A stretch of 64,000 bases of DNA from Planctomycetota bacterium (GTDB lineage Bacteria > Planctomycetota > PLA2 > JAEUHO01). Numbering within the stretch: position 1 is the first letter of the stretch; each line of letters starts with the position of its first letter. The stretch covers positions 20,241-84,240 of the forward strand of contig JAJDEN010000046.1 in the NCBI GenBank assembly GCA_029259775.1, written 5' to 3'. Below the pieces are notes generated by a model that searched no databases, had not been told where the DNA came from, and worked only from the letters and a program-made list of their open reading frames with translations. Position numbers and translations under genes: made by a program. Below are positions 36,581 to 46,400 of the stretch, piece by piece.

Positions 36581-39082
36581 GTGATCGGCCCGAACGACCC
36601 GACTCAGGACAGGCTGACGCAGGAGAGGCAGGCTCCGAGCAGGCCGACGTCGAGCAACGAGGATGCTCGCGCATCTCGCGTGCACGCCGTACTCGATGAG
36701 ATCGTCCACGACCCGGGCCTCCAGGGCTGCGTCGTCGCCCACCGCGTCCTGCCCGCCGAGGACGCCAAGTACGCCCCGATCCCGGACGGGCTCGATCCGC
36801 GTCTGACCCCCGCCCTGGCCGAGCGCGGCATCGAGCAGCTCTACACGCACCAGCGCGCGGCCTACGACCACGTCGCGGCGCGCAAGCACACGGTGGTCGT
36901 CACCCCCACCGCCAGCGGCAAGACGCTCTGCTACAACCTCCCCGTCCTCGACGCGCTGCTGAACGACCCGGGTGCGCGCGCGCTCTACCTCTTCCCGACG
37001 AAGGCGCTGTCGCGCGATCAGTCCGCCGAGCTCACCGCACTCATGCAGGCGACGACCCAGAAGTCTCCCGCCGAGATGGGCGTGGCGCTCGGGGCCGCGG
37101 TCTATGACGGCGACACGCCCCCGTCCGAGCGTCGCGTCGTCCGCGATCGCGCGCACGTCGTCCTCAGCAACCCCGACATGTTGCACTCGGCCATCCTGCC
37201 GCATCACGCCCGCTGGATGCGCCTGTTCGAGAACCTCAAGTACGTCGTCATCGACGAGCTGCACACCTACCGCGGCGTGTTCGGAAGCCACCTGGCCAAC
37301 GTGCTACGACGCCTGCGCCGCGTCTGCCGGTTCCATGGCTCGGACCCCATCTTCATCTGCTCCAGCGCGACGATCGCCAACGCCAAGGACTTCGCCGAGC
37401 GCCTGCTCGAGCTGCCCGTCGAGGTCGTGGAAGAGAACGGCGCGCCGCTCGGCGAGCGCCACTTCCTGATGATCAACCCGCCCATCACCAACCACGCACT
37501 GGGTCTGCGGGCGTCCTACCTGGGCGTCGCGCGCCGGGTCGCGAGCAAGTTCCTTAAGTCGATGGTGCACACGATCGTCTTCTGCGGTTCCCGCACGACG
37601 ACCGAGGTCATGACCAAGTACCTCAAGGACCTCTTCCGCCCGCGCGTCGATCGCGTGCCCCGCATCGTCGGCTACCGCGGCGGCTACCTGCCGCGCGAGC
37701 GCCGCAGCATCGAGACGGGTCTGCGCGATGGCTCGATCCTGGGCGTCGTCTCCACCAACGCGCTCGAGCTGGGCATCGACATCGGCGCGCTCGATGCGTG
37801 CGTCATCGCCGGCTACCCCGGCACCGTGGCCAGCACGCGCCAGCAGGCGGGCCGCGCGGGTCGGCGCCAGGGCGCCTCGGCCGGCGTGCTCATCCTGCGC
37901 TCGCATCCGCTCGATCAATACCTCGCCGACCACCCCGAGTTCCTCCTCGAGGCCTCCCCGGAGAGCGCGCAGATCAACCCGGACAACCTGCAAATCCTGG
38001 TCAGCCACCTGAAGTGTGCCGCGTTCGAGCTGCCCATCGAAGACGAGGAGACCTTCGGCACGAGCATCGACTCGCACGAAGACCAAGAGGGATTGCTCGG
38101 CTACCTCGAGGAGCACGGCGTCGTGCGCCACACGGGCGGACGCTGGCATTGGTCCGCCGACTCCTACCCCGCGACCGACATCTCCCTGCGCAGTGTGACG
38201 TCGACCAACTTCGTCGTCGTCGACACCACCAAGAATCAAAACGACGTCATCGCCGAGGTCGACTACAGCTGGGCCTTCACGACGCTCTACGAGGGCGCGA
38301 TCTACATGCTCCAGTCCGAGCAGTACCACGTGGACAAGCTCGACTGGGACCGCCGCAAGGCCTTTGTGCGCAAGGTCGAGTCGGAGTACTACACCGACGC
38401 GATGAGCTACGCGAAGGTGAAGGTCTTGCAGATCCTCCGCGAGCGCGCGAGCGCGCGCCCCATCCCCGCCGCCGGGGCGCAATATGGTGAGGTCGAAGTC
38501 ATCCGCAAGGCGATCGGCTACAAGAAGATCAAGTTCTACACACAAGAGAACCTCGGCTGGGGCGACATCCTCCTGCCGGAGGACATCTACCACACGCAGT
38601 CCTCGTGGATCACCATCCCGGAGCCCGTCATCGAAGCCCTGGGCGTGCCCGCGCGCGTTCCGCAGAGCGACCTCATCGATGCGCTGCACGGTCTGTCGAA
38701 CCTGCTGCACGGTCTCGCGTCGCTCCTGCTCATGTGCGACGGCCGCGACATGGGCGTGGTCATCGGCGACCAGCGCCAGGAGTGGTTCCTGCAGCCGAGC
38801 ATGCCCGGGCAGCCTGGCGAGAAGCCGCCCGAGCGCTTCGAGCCGACGATCTTCCTCTACGACCAATACTCCGGCGGCATCGGCCTCGCCGAGGCCTTGC
38901 ACCCGCTCTTCCCCGAGCTGCTCGAAGGCGCCCGTGAGCGTCTGCTTTCCTGCGCGTGTCCGTCCGGCTGCCCCTCCTGCGTGGGCCCGGAGCTGGAGGT
39001 CGGCACGCGAGCCAAGGGCTTGGCCCTCGAGCTGGTCGGTCTGCTGCTCGCCGAAGCCCCTGCGACGGTAGGTAGCTCCTAG
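36581..39082 (+). CDS. mrfA: MrfA/YprA-like DEAD/DEAH-box DNA helicase with DUF1998-type cysteines
   Basis: The GTG start is chosen because GGAGA lies about ten bases upstream; a TTG at 36482 is a weaker choice. The 833-residue protein is a superfamily 2 helicase: TPTASGKTLCYNLP (Walker A), VIDELHTYRG (motif II, DELH), and STNALELGIDIG with QQAGRAGRR (motifs V and VI). The C-terminal CACPSGCPSC provides the four cysteines of the metal site of the YprA/MrfA group. In Bacillus subtilis MrfA works with the exonuclease MrfB to repair mitomycin-type adducts without UvrA. Here the MrfB-like gene follows directly. The TAG stop lies in the first bases of the 180-bp inverted-repeat element. Confidence 0.9.
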   Translation: MIGPNDPTQDRLTQERQAPSRPTSSNEDARASRVHAVLDEIVHDPGLQGCVVAHRVLPAEDAKYAPIPDGLDPRLTPALAERGIEQLYTHQRAAYDHVAARKHTVVVTPTASGKTLCYNLPVLDALLNDPGARALYLFPTKALSRDQSAELTALMQATTQKSPAEMGVALGAAVYDGDTPPSERRVVRDRAHVVLSNPDMLHSAILPHHARWMRLFENLKYVVIDELHTYRGVFGSHLANVLRRLRRVCRFHGSDPIFICSSATIANAKDFAERLLELPVEVVEENGAPLGERHFLMINPPITNHALGLRASYLGVARRVASKFLKSMVHTIVFCGSRTTTEVMTKYLKDLFRPRVDRVPRIVGYRGGYLPRERRSIETGLRDGSILGVVSTNALELGIDIGALDACVIAGYPGTVASTRQQAGRAGRRQGASAGVLILRSHPLDQYLADHPEFLLEASPESAQINPDNLQILVSHLKCAAFELPIEDEETFGTSIDSHEDQEGLLGYLEEHGVVRHTGGRWHWSADSYPATDISLRSVTSTNFVVVDTTKNQNDVIAEVDYSWAFTTLYEGAIYMLQSEQYHVDKLDWDRRKAFVRKVESEYYTDAMSYAKVKVLQILRERASARPIPAAGAQYGEVEVIRKAIGYKKIKFYTQENLGWGDILLPEDIYHTQSSWITIPEPVIEALGVPARVPQSDLIDALHGLSNLLHGLASLLLMCDGRDMGVVIGDQRQEWFLQPSMPGQPGEKPPERFEPTIFLYDQYSGGIGLAEALHPLFPELLEGARERLLSCACPSGCPSCVGPELEVGTRAKGLALELVGLLLAEAPATVGSS

Positions 39083-39258
39083 GAGCCTGTCCCCGAATGT
39101 CCGTCGCGAGCGTTTCGAGACCGAAGCGAGAGCGGGCGGACGTTCGATTTCGTACCGGAGGCGGGCTTCCTGCCCATTGAGGATGCGAAATCGGATGGGC
39201 GTCGCTCGTAGCTCGTGGATCGGAAGGCGCAGCAGGGCATTCGGGGACAGGCTCCTAG
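39079..39258. mobile_element. 180-bp MITE-like element with perfect 21-bp terminal inverted repeats
   Basis: The ends CTAGGAGCCTGTCCCC plus GAATG (39079-39099) and their exact complement (39238-39258) form a 21-bp terminal inverted repeat. CTAG is present at both ends. Inside are hairpin-forming pairs, among them CGATTTCG with CGAAATCG and GGGC with GCCC. It encodes no protein. A second copy, with about eight differences over 141 aligned bases, begins at 63860. It lies between the mrfA-like and mrfB-like genes and supplies the stop codon of the first. This fits a non-autonomous transposed element or a structured extragenic repeat family. Confidence 0.9.
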
Positions 39259-39315
39259 CGGGCTCCTCGCGGAGGCGGGCCGGGAGCGTGGGGCCCCATC
39301 GGTAGCCTGTTGCCG

Positions 39316-40752
39316 GTGGAATCCAAGGCCGACCGCATCCGACGCGTCCTCTCCGACGGGGCCGCGGCTCCCCTCGCTCCGGCGCAGCCCCGGCTGCGGG
39401 AGGTGTCCCCGTCACGCGAGCTCGAGCGCGCCACGATCGATCCGGAGCTGCGCAAGCGCCTCGACGCGCTCGGCCTCGTCGCGGCCACCCAGGTCGCTCC
39501 CCCCGTACGCCATCGCCTGCCTGACGAGGAGGAGCTCGCGCCCCCCCGCCACGGCCTGAAGCCGCCCGTTCTCGACTTCGACTGGATCGCGGTGCCGGAC
39601 GCCGGCCCCCGTGACGACCCGACGGCGCTCGCGGAGCTCGTCGGGGCAGCCGAGCGCACGACGCCCCATGGCTCCTTCCTCTTCGTCGAGCGGAGGTTTG
39701 ATCTCTCCCACACCCACGGCCGGATCGTGCTGCGCGACGCGCTCGATCATCCCGTGTCGCTCAAGCGTCGTGAGCGCGGACCCTGCGGGCGCACCGCCCT
39801 CCAGGCCGCCGACCCGGTCTTCATCGACACCGAGACCTCCGGTCTTGCGGGCGGCACCGGCACCGTGGCCTTCCTCGTCGGCGCCGGCTGGGTCGAGGGC
39901 GAGCAGTTCGTGCTGCGCCAGTACTACATGCGCGATTACCCCGAGGAAGCCGCCCTGCTGCACGCGCTGGACGAAGACATCGGCGACCGCCCGCTCGTGA
40001 GCTTCAACGGCCGCAGCTTCGACTGGCCGCTGCTGACCACACGCTGGCAGATGAACCGTGCGCACATCGGGGCGGGAGGGACGGCACCGCGCGCCCACCT
40101 CGATCTCCTGCCGTCGGCGCGACGCCTTTGGAGCAGCACGCTGCACTCCCACTCCCTCGCCACGCTCGAGCGGCATGTCATCGGCCTCGAACGCGGCGCG
40201 GATCTTCCGGGCTGGATGATCCCCAGCGCCTGGTTCGACTACCTGCGCTCGGGCTGGGGCGGCACGATCGCCCACGCCTTCCGCCACAACGAGATCGACG
40301 TCGTCAGCATGCTCGCCCTCTTCGCGCGCGTCGGCGCCATCCTGGAGGAGCCCGCCGGCGGTGTCGAAGCGCACGCCGACCGGGTCGGCACGGCCAAGCT
40401 CCTGCTCGACCTCGACGACGCCCCGCGCGCCCGGGCGTGCCTCGAGGCCGGCGTCGAGCATGCCAACTCCGAGGACGTACGGCCCCTGCGCCGGCTGCTC
40501 GGCCATCTCTGCCGCCGGGACGGCGAGTGGGACGCCGCGCTCACGCACTGGAAGCACGTCGCGCGCGGCTCGGCCTTCGACGCCGAGGCCTACGAGCAGG
40601 TCGCCAAGCTCTACGAGCATCGCCTGCGCGACTTCGCCGCCGCGCTGCGCTGGACCGAGGCCGCCCTGGAGCACCTCGTGGAGGGCACGCGGCTCTACGA
40701 GGCCTTCGCCCACCGGGCGACGCGTGTCCGCGGCAAGCTGGCGCGCAGCTGA
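39316..40752 (+). CDS. mrfB: MrfB/YprB-like DEDDh exonuclease with C-terminal TPR-like region
   Basis: The 478-residue form starts with GTG; a TTG six bases upstream is an alternative. The central domain is RNase H-like: VFIDTETSGLAGG gives the Asp/Glu pair, SFNGRSFDWPLL the second Asp, and FRHNEIDVVSML the late region with His/Asp. This is the exonuclease fold of YprB/MrfB. The last 150 residues resemble TPR helices (LLDLDDAPRARACLEAGVEHA). In B. subtilis yprB follows yprA, and the two proteins act together in mitomycin repair. Here the same gene order is kept, with a 180-bp repeat element inserted between. Confidence 0.88.
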   Translation: MESKADRIRRVLSDGAAAPLAPAQPRLREVSPSRELERATIDPELRKRLDALGLVAATQVAPPVRHRLPDEEELAPPRHGLKPPVLDFDWIAVPDAGPRDDPTALAELVGAAERTTPHGSFLFVERRFDLSHTHGRIVLRDALDHPVSLKRRERGPCGRTALQAADPVFIDTETSGLAGGTGTVAFLVGAGWVEGEQFVLRQYYMRDYPEEAALLHALDEDIGDRPLVSFNGRSFDWPLLTTRWQMNRAHIGAGGTAPRAHLDLLPSARRLWSSTLHSHSLATLERHVIGLERGADLPGWMIPSAWFDYLRSGWGGTIAHAFRHNEIDVVSMLALFARVGAILEEPAGGVEAHADRVGTAKLLLDLDDAPRARACLEAGVEHANSEDVRPLRRLLGHLCRRDGEWDAALTHWKHVARGSAFDAEAYEQVAKLYEHRLRDFAAALRWTEAALEHLVEGTRLYEAFAHRATRVRGKLARS

Positions 40753-40826
40753 GGCCAAGGATCACGGACAGAGTGGCCCCCGCAGAGGGGCGTCCTCGGA
40801 ACGCGCGGAGGTAGAATCCGCGGCCC

Positions 40827-41255
40827 ATGACGCAGCAGATCCGATCGCTCCTGCCGCCCGGCGGCTTCTCGAACCTCGTTGGCCACTACGTGGCCGCGCT
40901 CGACGTGGGCTCCGCCTACGCGCGCGCTTCCGCCACGGCGGCCGGGGACGCCGCCGTGCCCGTGCTCAAGGAACTCGGCGCGCTCGAGAGTGCGTGGGTG
41001 CACAGGGCCATCGGCAATGTGCCGACGCCCGACGCGCCCGCGGACGACGCGGGGCTCGACGCCTGGCTCGGCTGGCTCGACGCTGTGCGTACCGTGTCCC
41101 TCATGGTGCTGCGTCCGCTGCAGGACCGCGACCTCGAGCGCTTGATCAAGATCGCGGCCGAGGACGACCCCGCCGGCACGGGCCCGGCACGCACGGTCAA
41201 GCTCGTCTTGGCGGAGCTGAACTACCTGCTCGGCAGCCTGCGCGGCAAGCTCTAG
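40827..41255 (+). CDS. Small helical protein of unknown function
   Basis: The 142-residue protein begins with MTQQIRSLLPPGGFSNLVGHYVAALD. A GGAGG sequence lies about 13 bases before the ATG. The composition is alpha-helical (AWVHRAIGNVP, GWLDAVRTVSLMVLRPL, VLAELNYLLGSLRGKL) with no signal peptide, membrane helix or clear catalytic motif. I do not recognise a family. It follows the mrfB-like gene by 74 bases. Its stop codon lies within the left arm of the first hairpin of the cluster at 41254. Confidence 0.65.
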   Translation: MTQQIRSLLPPGGFSNLVGHYVAALDVGSAYARASATAAGDAAVPVLKELGALESAWVHRAIGNVPTPDAPADDAGLDAWLGWLDAVRTVSLMVLRPLQDRDLERLIKIAAEDDPAGTGPARTVKLVLAELNYLLGSLRGKL

Positions 41256-41278
41256 TGTTTCGTCGCGGACGAAACACT
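41254..41278 (+). terminator. Hairpin at the end of the 142-residue gene
   Basis: AGTGTTTCGTC and GACGAAACACT are perfect 11-base arms around a GCG loop. The TAG stop of the gene overlaps the left arm. No T run follows, so termination would not be classic rho-independent. Confidence 0.55.
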
Positions 41279-41282
41279 GGGT

Positions 41283-41459
41283 AGGGGCGACCCTTGTGGT
41301 CGCCCGAGGGCTCTCCTGATTCCCTCGGACTTACCCCGTAGGGGCTACCCTTGTGGTCGCCCTTCTCTGTCTTCCCCATAGGCGCTTAGCGCGCAGCGGG
41401 GGAGGGAGGCGCCGGGAAGGGGCAAGAAGAAGAGGGCGGGGACAAGCCCCGCCCCTACC
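41283..41459. repeat. Three-member hairpin repeat family
   Basis: Each member reads GTAGGGGC, four bases, CTTGT, four bases, GCCC. Copy 1 (hairpin 41285-41305) has arms GGGCGACC/GGTCGCCC. Copy 2 (41338-41362) has CTACC in place of CGACC in the left arm. Copy 3 (hairpin 41434-41454) is inverted, with arms GGGCGGGG/CCCCGCCC. The arms of copies 1 and 3 differ but both pair perfectly. No ORF is present. Confidence 0.8.
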
Positions 41460-41460
41460 C

Positions 41461-41485
41461 CGTGTCTCGTCCTTGACGAGACGCG
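41461..41485 (-). terminator. Hairpin downstream of the 139-residue gene
   Basis: GTCTCGTC and GACGAGAC pair around a three-base loop, extended by three pairs, one of them G-T. It begins six bases past the minus-strand stop codon. It resembles the hairpin at 41254 (GTTTCGTC/GACGAAAC), so the two convergent genes end in related hairpins. Confidence 0.55.
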
Positions 41486-41490
41486 GGGTG

Positions 41491-41910
41491 TTAGTTGCCC
41501 AGCCCGTTGGCCCTGCGGAACGCGGCCAGCTTCTTGAGCTGGTCCGTCTGCTCCTTGGTGACGGCCGGCAGGTCCTTGCCGATGCTCACGGCCGCGGCCT
41601 CGAGTCCGCCCAGCAGGATCTTGCGCGAGTCGACGGGAATGCGGTTGGCTTCGAAGCCGGCCGCGCGCGACTTCTGCACGACCGCCTTGAGACCTCGGCC
41701 GCGTGCCTCGTTCTTGAGGACGTAGCTGGAGAGGGCGGTCTCGCGGTCGCGCAGGTAGCCGACCTCCATCTGCAGCGCTTCGATCTGGGCGCGCATCTTG
41801 ACGAGTTCCTTGTTCTCGTTCTTCGGGTCAGCCTCATCGTCGCCGCGGGCGAGCGAGAAGGCGCCGAAGGTGAGAACGAGCACGGCCAGGGTCGTGATGG
41901 CGATGCGCAT
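41491..41910 (-). CDS. Small exported coiled-coil protein
   Basis: The 139-residue protein starts at an ATG with GGAGG seven bases upstream. A signal peptide (MRIAITTLAVLVLTFGAFSLARG) is followed by a charged helical stretch, about residues 30-65 (ENKELVKMRAQIEALQMEVG), with coiled-coil heptads, and a helical C-terminus. No catalytic motif or lipobox is seen. It is probably periplasmic. I do not recognise the family. Confidence 0.7.
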   Translation of the reverse strand: MRIAITTLAVLVLTFGAFSLARGDDEADPKNENKELVKMRAQIEALQMEVGYLRDRETALSSYVLKNEARGRGLKAVVQKSRAAGFEANRIPVDSRKILLGGLEAAAVSIGKDLPAVTKEQTDQLKKLAAFRRANGLGN

Positions 41911-42121
41911 GGGATCCTCCAGATCGGGTAGCGAGGCTCAAGGCCGCCGCCATCCTAGGGTCGGTTGGCAGGGATCGGCACGTCGATCCCCCACCACGGG
42001 AATCGAGCCTTCATGAAGGGCGTTCCACCCCAGCGCCTCCCGCTCCGGGCGCTGCCCGTGGGCGATGGTTGCCGCGGCGCCCTGCCCCGGGCAGGATCAG
42101 TCGAGCCCCGGATCCGAGCCC
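41911..42121. other. Divergent intergenic region of 211 bases
   Basis: This separates the starts of the small exported protein (minus) and the exported 426-residue protein (plus). I see no repeat, RNA gene or clear promoter box beyond the GGAGG ribosome-binding site of the minus-strand gene. Confidence 0.35.
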
Positions 42122-43402
42122 ATGCGCCTCCTGCCCCCCATCCTCGTCGCCTCCATCCTCGCCCTGATCGGCGTGCGGTGCGCCATGGAGCCCCACCGCG
42201 AGGAAGCCAAGCAGCGCATCACCGGTTTCATCCAGAGCGGAGAGCTGGACAAGGCCACGGGCCAGCTCGAGCGCTACGTCGGTCGCTACGAGACGATCGA
42301 CGACGCCTGGTACGCGGCGCAGACCTGGTTCCGGCTGCGCCAGCCGCTGCGTGCCATCGATGCCGTCTGGAAGGACGAGCGCATCGCGGCCAAGAAGGAG
42401 ACCCCGCGGCGCTTCGCCGAGACGGCCCTCCTCACGCTCGGCTGGAGTGGACCGAACCGTCGGGACGCCACCCCGCTCGAGCCCTTCGTGCTGCTGCCGC
42501 TCGTCGAAGGCGGCGCGCCGTGGGCCGTGAAGCGGCTCGAGGGCTACGGGGCGACGTTCGACCTCATGCAGGTCGTGCCGTACTTCTTCCCGGCCTACCG
42601 GCATCACTCGCGCAAGCCGCTCGAGGTGCTCATCCGCGCCTTCCGCACACGCGGCGAGGAGAAGTTCGACGTGGCCGCGGCGATGGGCGCGCTGCGCGCC
42701 GAGGACTACCCGGAACGCGCCGCCGACATCAAGGTGCTGCGCGACGTGATCGCGAGCGAACGCTGGCGCCTGCAGTTCCGCGATGTGTGGACGGTGTCCG
42801 CGCTCGCCCTGGGACGCTCCGGCGAACCGGAAGCGCTGGAGTCCCTCGCCAAGGCGGCCGCGGCGCTCGAAGGCTCCGAGAACGAGCGCGACCAGATCGA
42901 CCTGCCGATGCTGCACGTCGGCATGATCGCGGGCGGTCGCTTCGACGTGGACCCGAAGCTCACGCGCTACACGCTGGGCAAGGAGTCCCACCTGAGCGTG
43001 CTGACCTGGTACCTCGAAGCGCTCTTGCACCGGTACAAGCTCGGCGACATGCGCTCGGAGCTGCGCCTGCGCCAGATCTGGGAAGGCCCCGGCAAGAAGC
43101 TCCAGGGCCTGCGCACGCGCATCGCCGGCGCGCACCTGCTCCGCGAAGAGCTGCCGAGCGACGACGCCGTGAAGACGTTCGTCGGCCGCATGGTGAAGGA
43201 CATGGAGCGCCCCGGGGCGCCCCTGATCAGCCGCGTCCTCTCGCGCGCCTGGCGCTTGCGCTCCGGCGAGAAGGGCGGCCTCGACGGCCTGCTCGAGGTC
43301 CTGCGCGATGGTGCCAAGGCGATCGCGAGCGGCACGAGTCGCGGCCGGGACGCGGCCTTGCCGTTCATCGCCGCGCTGCGCGCGCTCTATCTGTACGGCT
43401 AG
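42122..43402 (+). CDS. Exported or anchored helical protein of unknown function
   Basis: I chose the ATG giving MRLLPPILVASILALIGVRC, a short hydrophobic N-terminus; an in-frame ATG at 42065 adds 19 polar residues. A cysteine ends the hydrophobic stretch, but GVRC is a poor lipobox. The remaining 400 residues are alpha-helical with repeated pairs reminiscent of TPR or HEAT folds (AKQRITGFIQSGELDKATGQLERYVGR). No catalytic motif is visible. It is convergent with the TPR-CHAT gene, with only three bases between their stops. Confidence 0.65.
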   Translation: MRLLPPILVASILALIGVRCAMEPHREEAKQRITGFIQSGELDKATGQLERYVGRYETIDDAWYAAQTWFRLRQPLRAIDAVWKDERIAAKKETPRRFAETALLTLGWSGPNRRDATPLEPFVLLPLVEGGAPWAVKRLEGYGATFDLMQVVPYFFPAYRHHSRKPLEVLIRAFRTRGEEKFDVAAAMGALRAEDYPERAADIKVLRDVIASERWRLQFRDVWTVSALALGRSGEPEALESLAKAAAALEGSENERDQIDLPMLHVGMIAGGRFDVDPKLTRYTLGKESHLSVLTWYLEALLHRYKLGDMRSELRLRQIWEGPGKKLQGLRTRIAGAHLLREELPSDDAVKTFVGRMVKDMERPGAPLISRVLSRAWRLRSGEKGGLDGLLEVLRDGAKAIASGTSRGRDAALPFIAALRALYLYG

Positions 43403-43405
43403 GGG

Positions 43406-46400
43406 CTACCGCGCCGCGCCCCAGAGGACCCACGCGGCCCAGTAGTAGGGGTGCTTCCACCTCGACTGCGCACGCACGTGCGCTTGTGCGCGGCGCAGCG
43501 CCTCGGACGCGGCGAGGCCTGCCTTCCCGCCCTTGGGTTGCCACAGCTCGTAGAAGCGGACCATCAATGCCTGGGTAGCGTCGTCATCGACGCGCCAGAG
43601 CGAGCCCATCACGCGTCCGGCTCCCGCCATCTGGAACCCCTGCACGAGACCGACCACACCCTCGCCGGCCTCGGTGGTACCGAGCGCCGTCTGGCAGGCC
43701 GACAACACCACGAGATCGACGCTGTCGAGGTCGAGTTGCGAGGCCTCCAACGCGGTGAGGATCCCATCGTCGCCCGTGCCGCCGCGGCGCGTGTTCGCTC
43801 CCGCCAAGGCGAGCCCGGCAAGCAGCATCGGATCGTGCCCCCGCCCCAACTGGCGCTCGGCGTCGGCGCCGAGCCACTCCCGGGCGCTGGAGCGGCGAGC
43901 GAGGCCTCGCATCAAGTCCTCCCGGACGAACCCGTGGGTTGCAAGATGCAGGAACCGCACGCCGCGCACCCCGTCCCGCAACGCCGCCTCGGTGGCCTGG
44001 CTGCCCGACAGCGTCCTCGTGGACGCGCCCAGCAGGCCGGCGATCGCTGCCGCCTCGGCCTTCGTGCCTGGCAGGGACACGAACGCGCGCCCGCGAGGCG
44101 CGCGGTGCCGGGGCGCATCCTCAGGCGGGCGCTCCGCCGCCGCATCGGTCGTCGGCCCGCTTGCGCTGCGGTAGTCGACGCCCCCCAGCAGCAGCGCGCC
44201 CTGACCTGACGTCCGGGTGGCGTTCCACGGCACGAGATCCTGCGCCGCGACGACGTGTTCCAAGAGGAACTGTGCGCCGAGCGACGTCCCCGGCTTCGCG
44301 CCCGGCAGGGCGGCGAAGGGCAGTGTCGTCAGGGCGCCATCGGGGCAGAGCACCAGCGTGCCGTCCTGGGCGCCCAGCTTCCGGAGCAGGGGTGCAAGCA
44401 CGAGGTCACGTACCGCCCTGGCCGGCTTCCCCCAATCCTTCTCCTCCGCATCGGCCACCTGCTCGGCCAAAGCCGCGACGGCGGCGTCGATCTTCACCGC
44501 GGGACCGAGATCGACGCGGACGGGTTTGCCCTCGGCTCGCACGATCCACGCGAGGTAGCGGTCGCCGGTGCGCAGGAAGTCGACCAACACACGGCCCTTG
44601 CCCAGCCGGGCCTGGATCTCGGTGAGGCCGAGATCCAGTCGCTCGTTGCCCTCGCGCAGAGGCGCGAAGTCTCTCGCCAGCGCGACCTCGAGCCGCGCGC
44701 GCTCCCCGGCCGCCTTCGCGTAGGCCTCCTGCCAGGCCGCGCGCTTCTCCTTGAGGCGGAACGCTGGCATCCCGTTGGCCAGCTTGGCCAGCCGGTTCGC
44801 GGCAACATGGACCTCCGCCAAGCGTGCGTTGGCGTGCGCGCCCCCGCGGCGTGCAAGCCGCCGGTCCGCCGCGGTCGCCCGGGCGACGAGTCCCTTGAGG
44901 CGCAACACCTGCGCATAGCCGTCATGGCCCAACCGCGGCGAGAAGCGCAGCCAATCCCCGAGGTCGCGGCGCACGAACCTCGACATGGCGTATCGCTCGG
45001 ACGGCTGAAGGCCGGCGAACGCATTGCGCAGCGTCCGCTCCGAGATGTCGAGGGCGCGGCGGAAGTAGCGCTCGGCCTCCGCATCCTGCTTCAGGATCAG
45101 GTGCGGTCCCGCGAGGTTGAAGCTCGCTTCCCCCGCCAACGGATGGTCGGGTCCGTAGGACGTCTCGATGATGGCGAGCGCACGCTCGAGCTGCGTGAGC
45201 GCTTCCTTGGGACGTCCCTGGTCTTGGAGCAGGAGTCCGTAGTGCGCGAGCCCCTTGGCAAAATCGGGGTGCCCGGGGCCGTAGGCCTTCTCGGCCAGCG
45301 CCACGGCCCGCTCAAGCATCGGCAGCGCCTTCTTGGGCTGCCCCATGTCGTCAAGTGCCGAGGCCAGGCTCAGCAGGCCGATGTAGATCGCTACCGGGTT
45401 CTTCGGCTCGGCGCGCTCCCGCAGGCGGACGGAGCGCTCGAGCAGGGGCAGCGCCGCCTCGTTGTCCCCAATCTGCCTCAAGAGCAGCGCGTAGTTGTTG
45501 ATCGTGGCCGCAAGCTGCGGCGCGTCCTTGCCGTACTTCTTCTCTTGGATCGCGAGCGAGCGCTTGAAGAGAGGCGCGGCTTGGTCGGTCAGGCCCATGT
45601 CGCTGAGGCAGAGGGCGAGGTTGCTCAGCGCCGTGGCGACCTCATGATGCTGCCGTCCGTGAACGTCCTCTTGGATCCGGAGGGCATGTTCCATCGCGGA
45701 ACGCGCCTCGTCGTGCTCGCCCAACGCCAACAGCAGCGCGCCGAAGTCGTTCAGCGCGCTGGCGTACTGCGGATGCTTCGGTCCGTGGATGCGCTCGTGG
45801 ATCCCAAGGGCTCGTTCGAAGAGAACGCGCGCGTCGCGTGCGCGCCCCGTGCGCTCCAGCGCATTGCCGGTCGTCTTGAGTGATTGCGCGATGCGCGGGT
45901 GGTCCGCCGGGAGCGACGCCTCCAACGCAGCGAGAGCCTTGCGCTGGAGATCGTAGGACTCCTCGAACCGGCTGAGGCCTGCGTAGAGATCCGCGAGCAC
46001 CTGCTGGCTGCGCGCTACCTCGGGATGCTTCGGCCCCAGCGCATCGCGCACCAACTTCAGGCCCTGCTCAGCCAGGGGCAAGGCCTCCTTGCGCCGGTCG
46101 AGCTTGGCGAGCAGCATTGCGAGGCTGCCCATCTGCATGCCGACGACGGGATGAGTCGGGCCGCGCGAGGCCTTCGTGACCTCGACCGCGTGTAGCATGT
46201 GGGGCAACGCCTCTTTCGGGCGTCCGACGAGCTCGAGGATCGCGGCCATGTTGGCGTGCCCCTGGCCGACCATCGGGTGCTTGGCCCCCAGCGTCTTCTT
46301 CCGCATGTCGAGTGCACGGTCGAGGTAGGAGAGCGTCTCGTCGTACTTGCCCAATCCGTAGAAGGCGAGCGCGATGTTGTTGAGCGCGGTGGCGACGTCG

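Noticed and set aside
39079..39258. Considered as an insertion sequence
   Set aside because: At 180 bases it cannot encode a transposase. It is reported as a MITE-like element instead.
40827..41255. Possible DinB-like metal-binding protein
   Set aside because: The helical pattern is suggestive, but the three spaced histidines expected for DinB are not present.
41283..41459. Direct repeats considered as a CRISPR array
   Set aside because: Only three members occur, one of them inverted, with unequal spacing and no cas genes. They are hairpin repeats.
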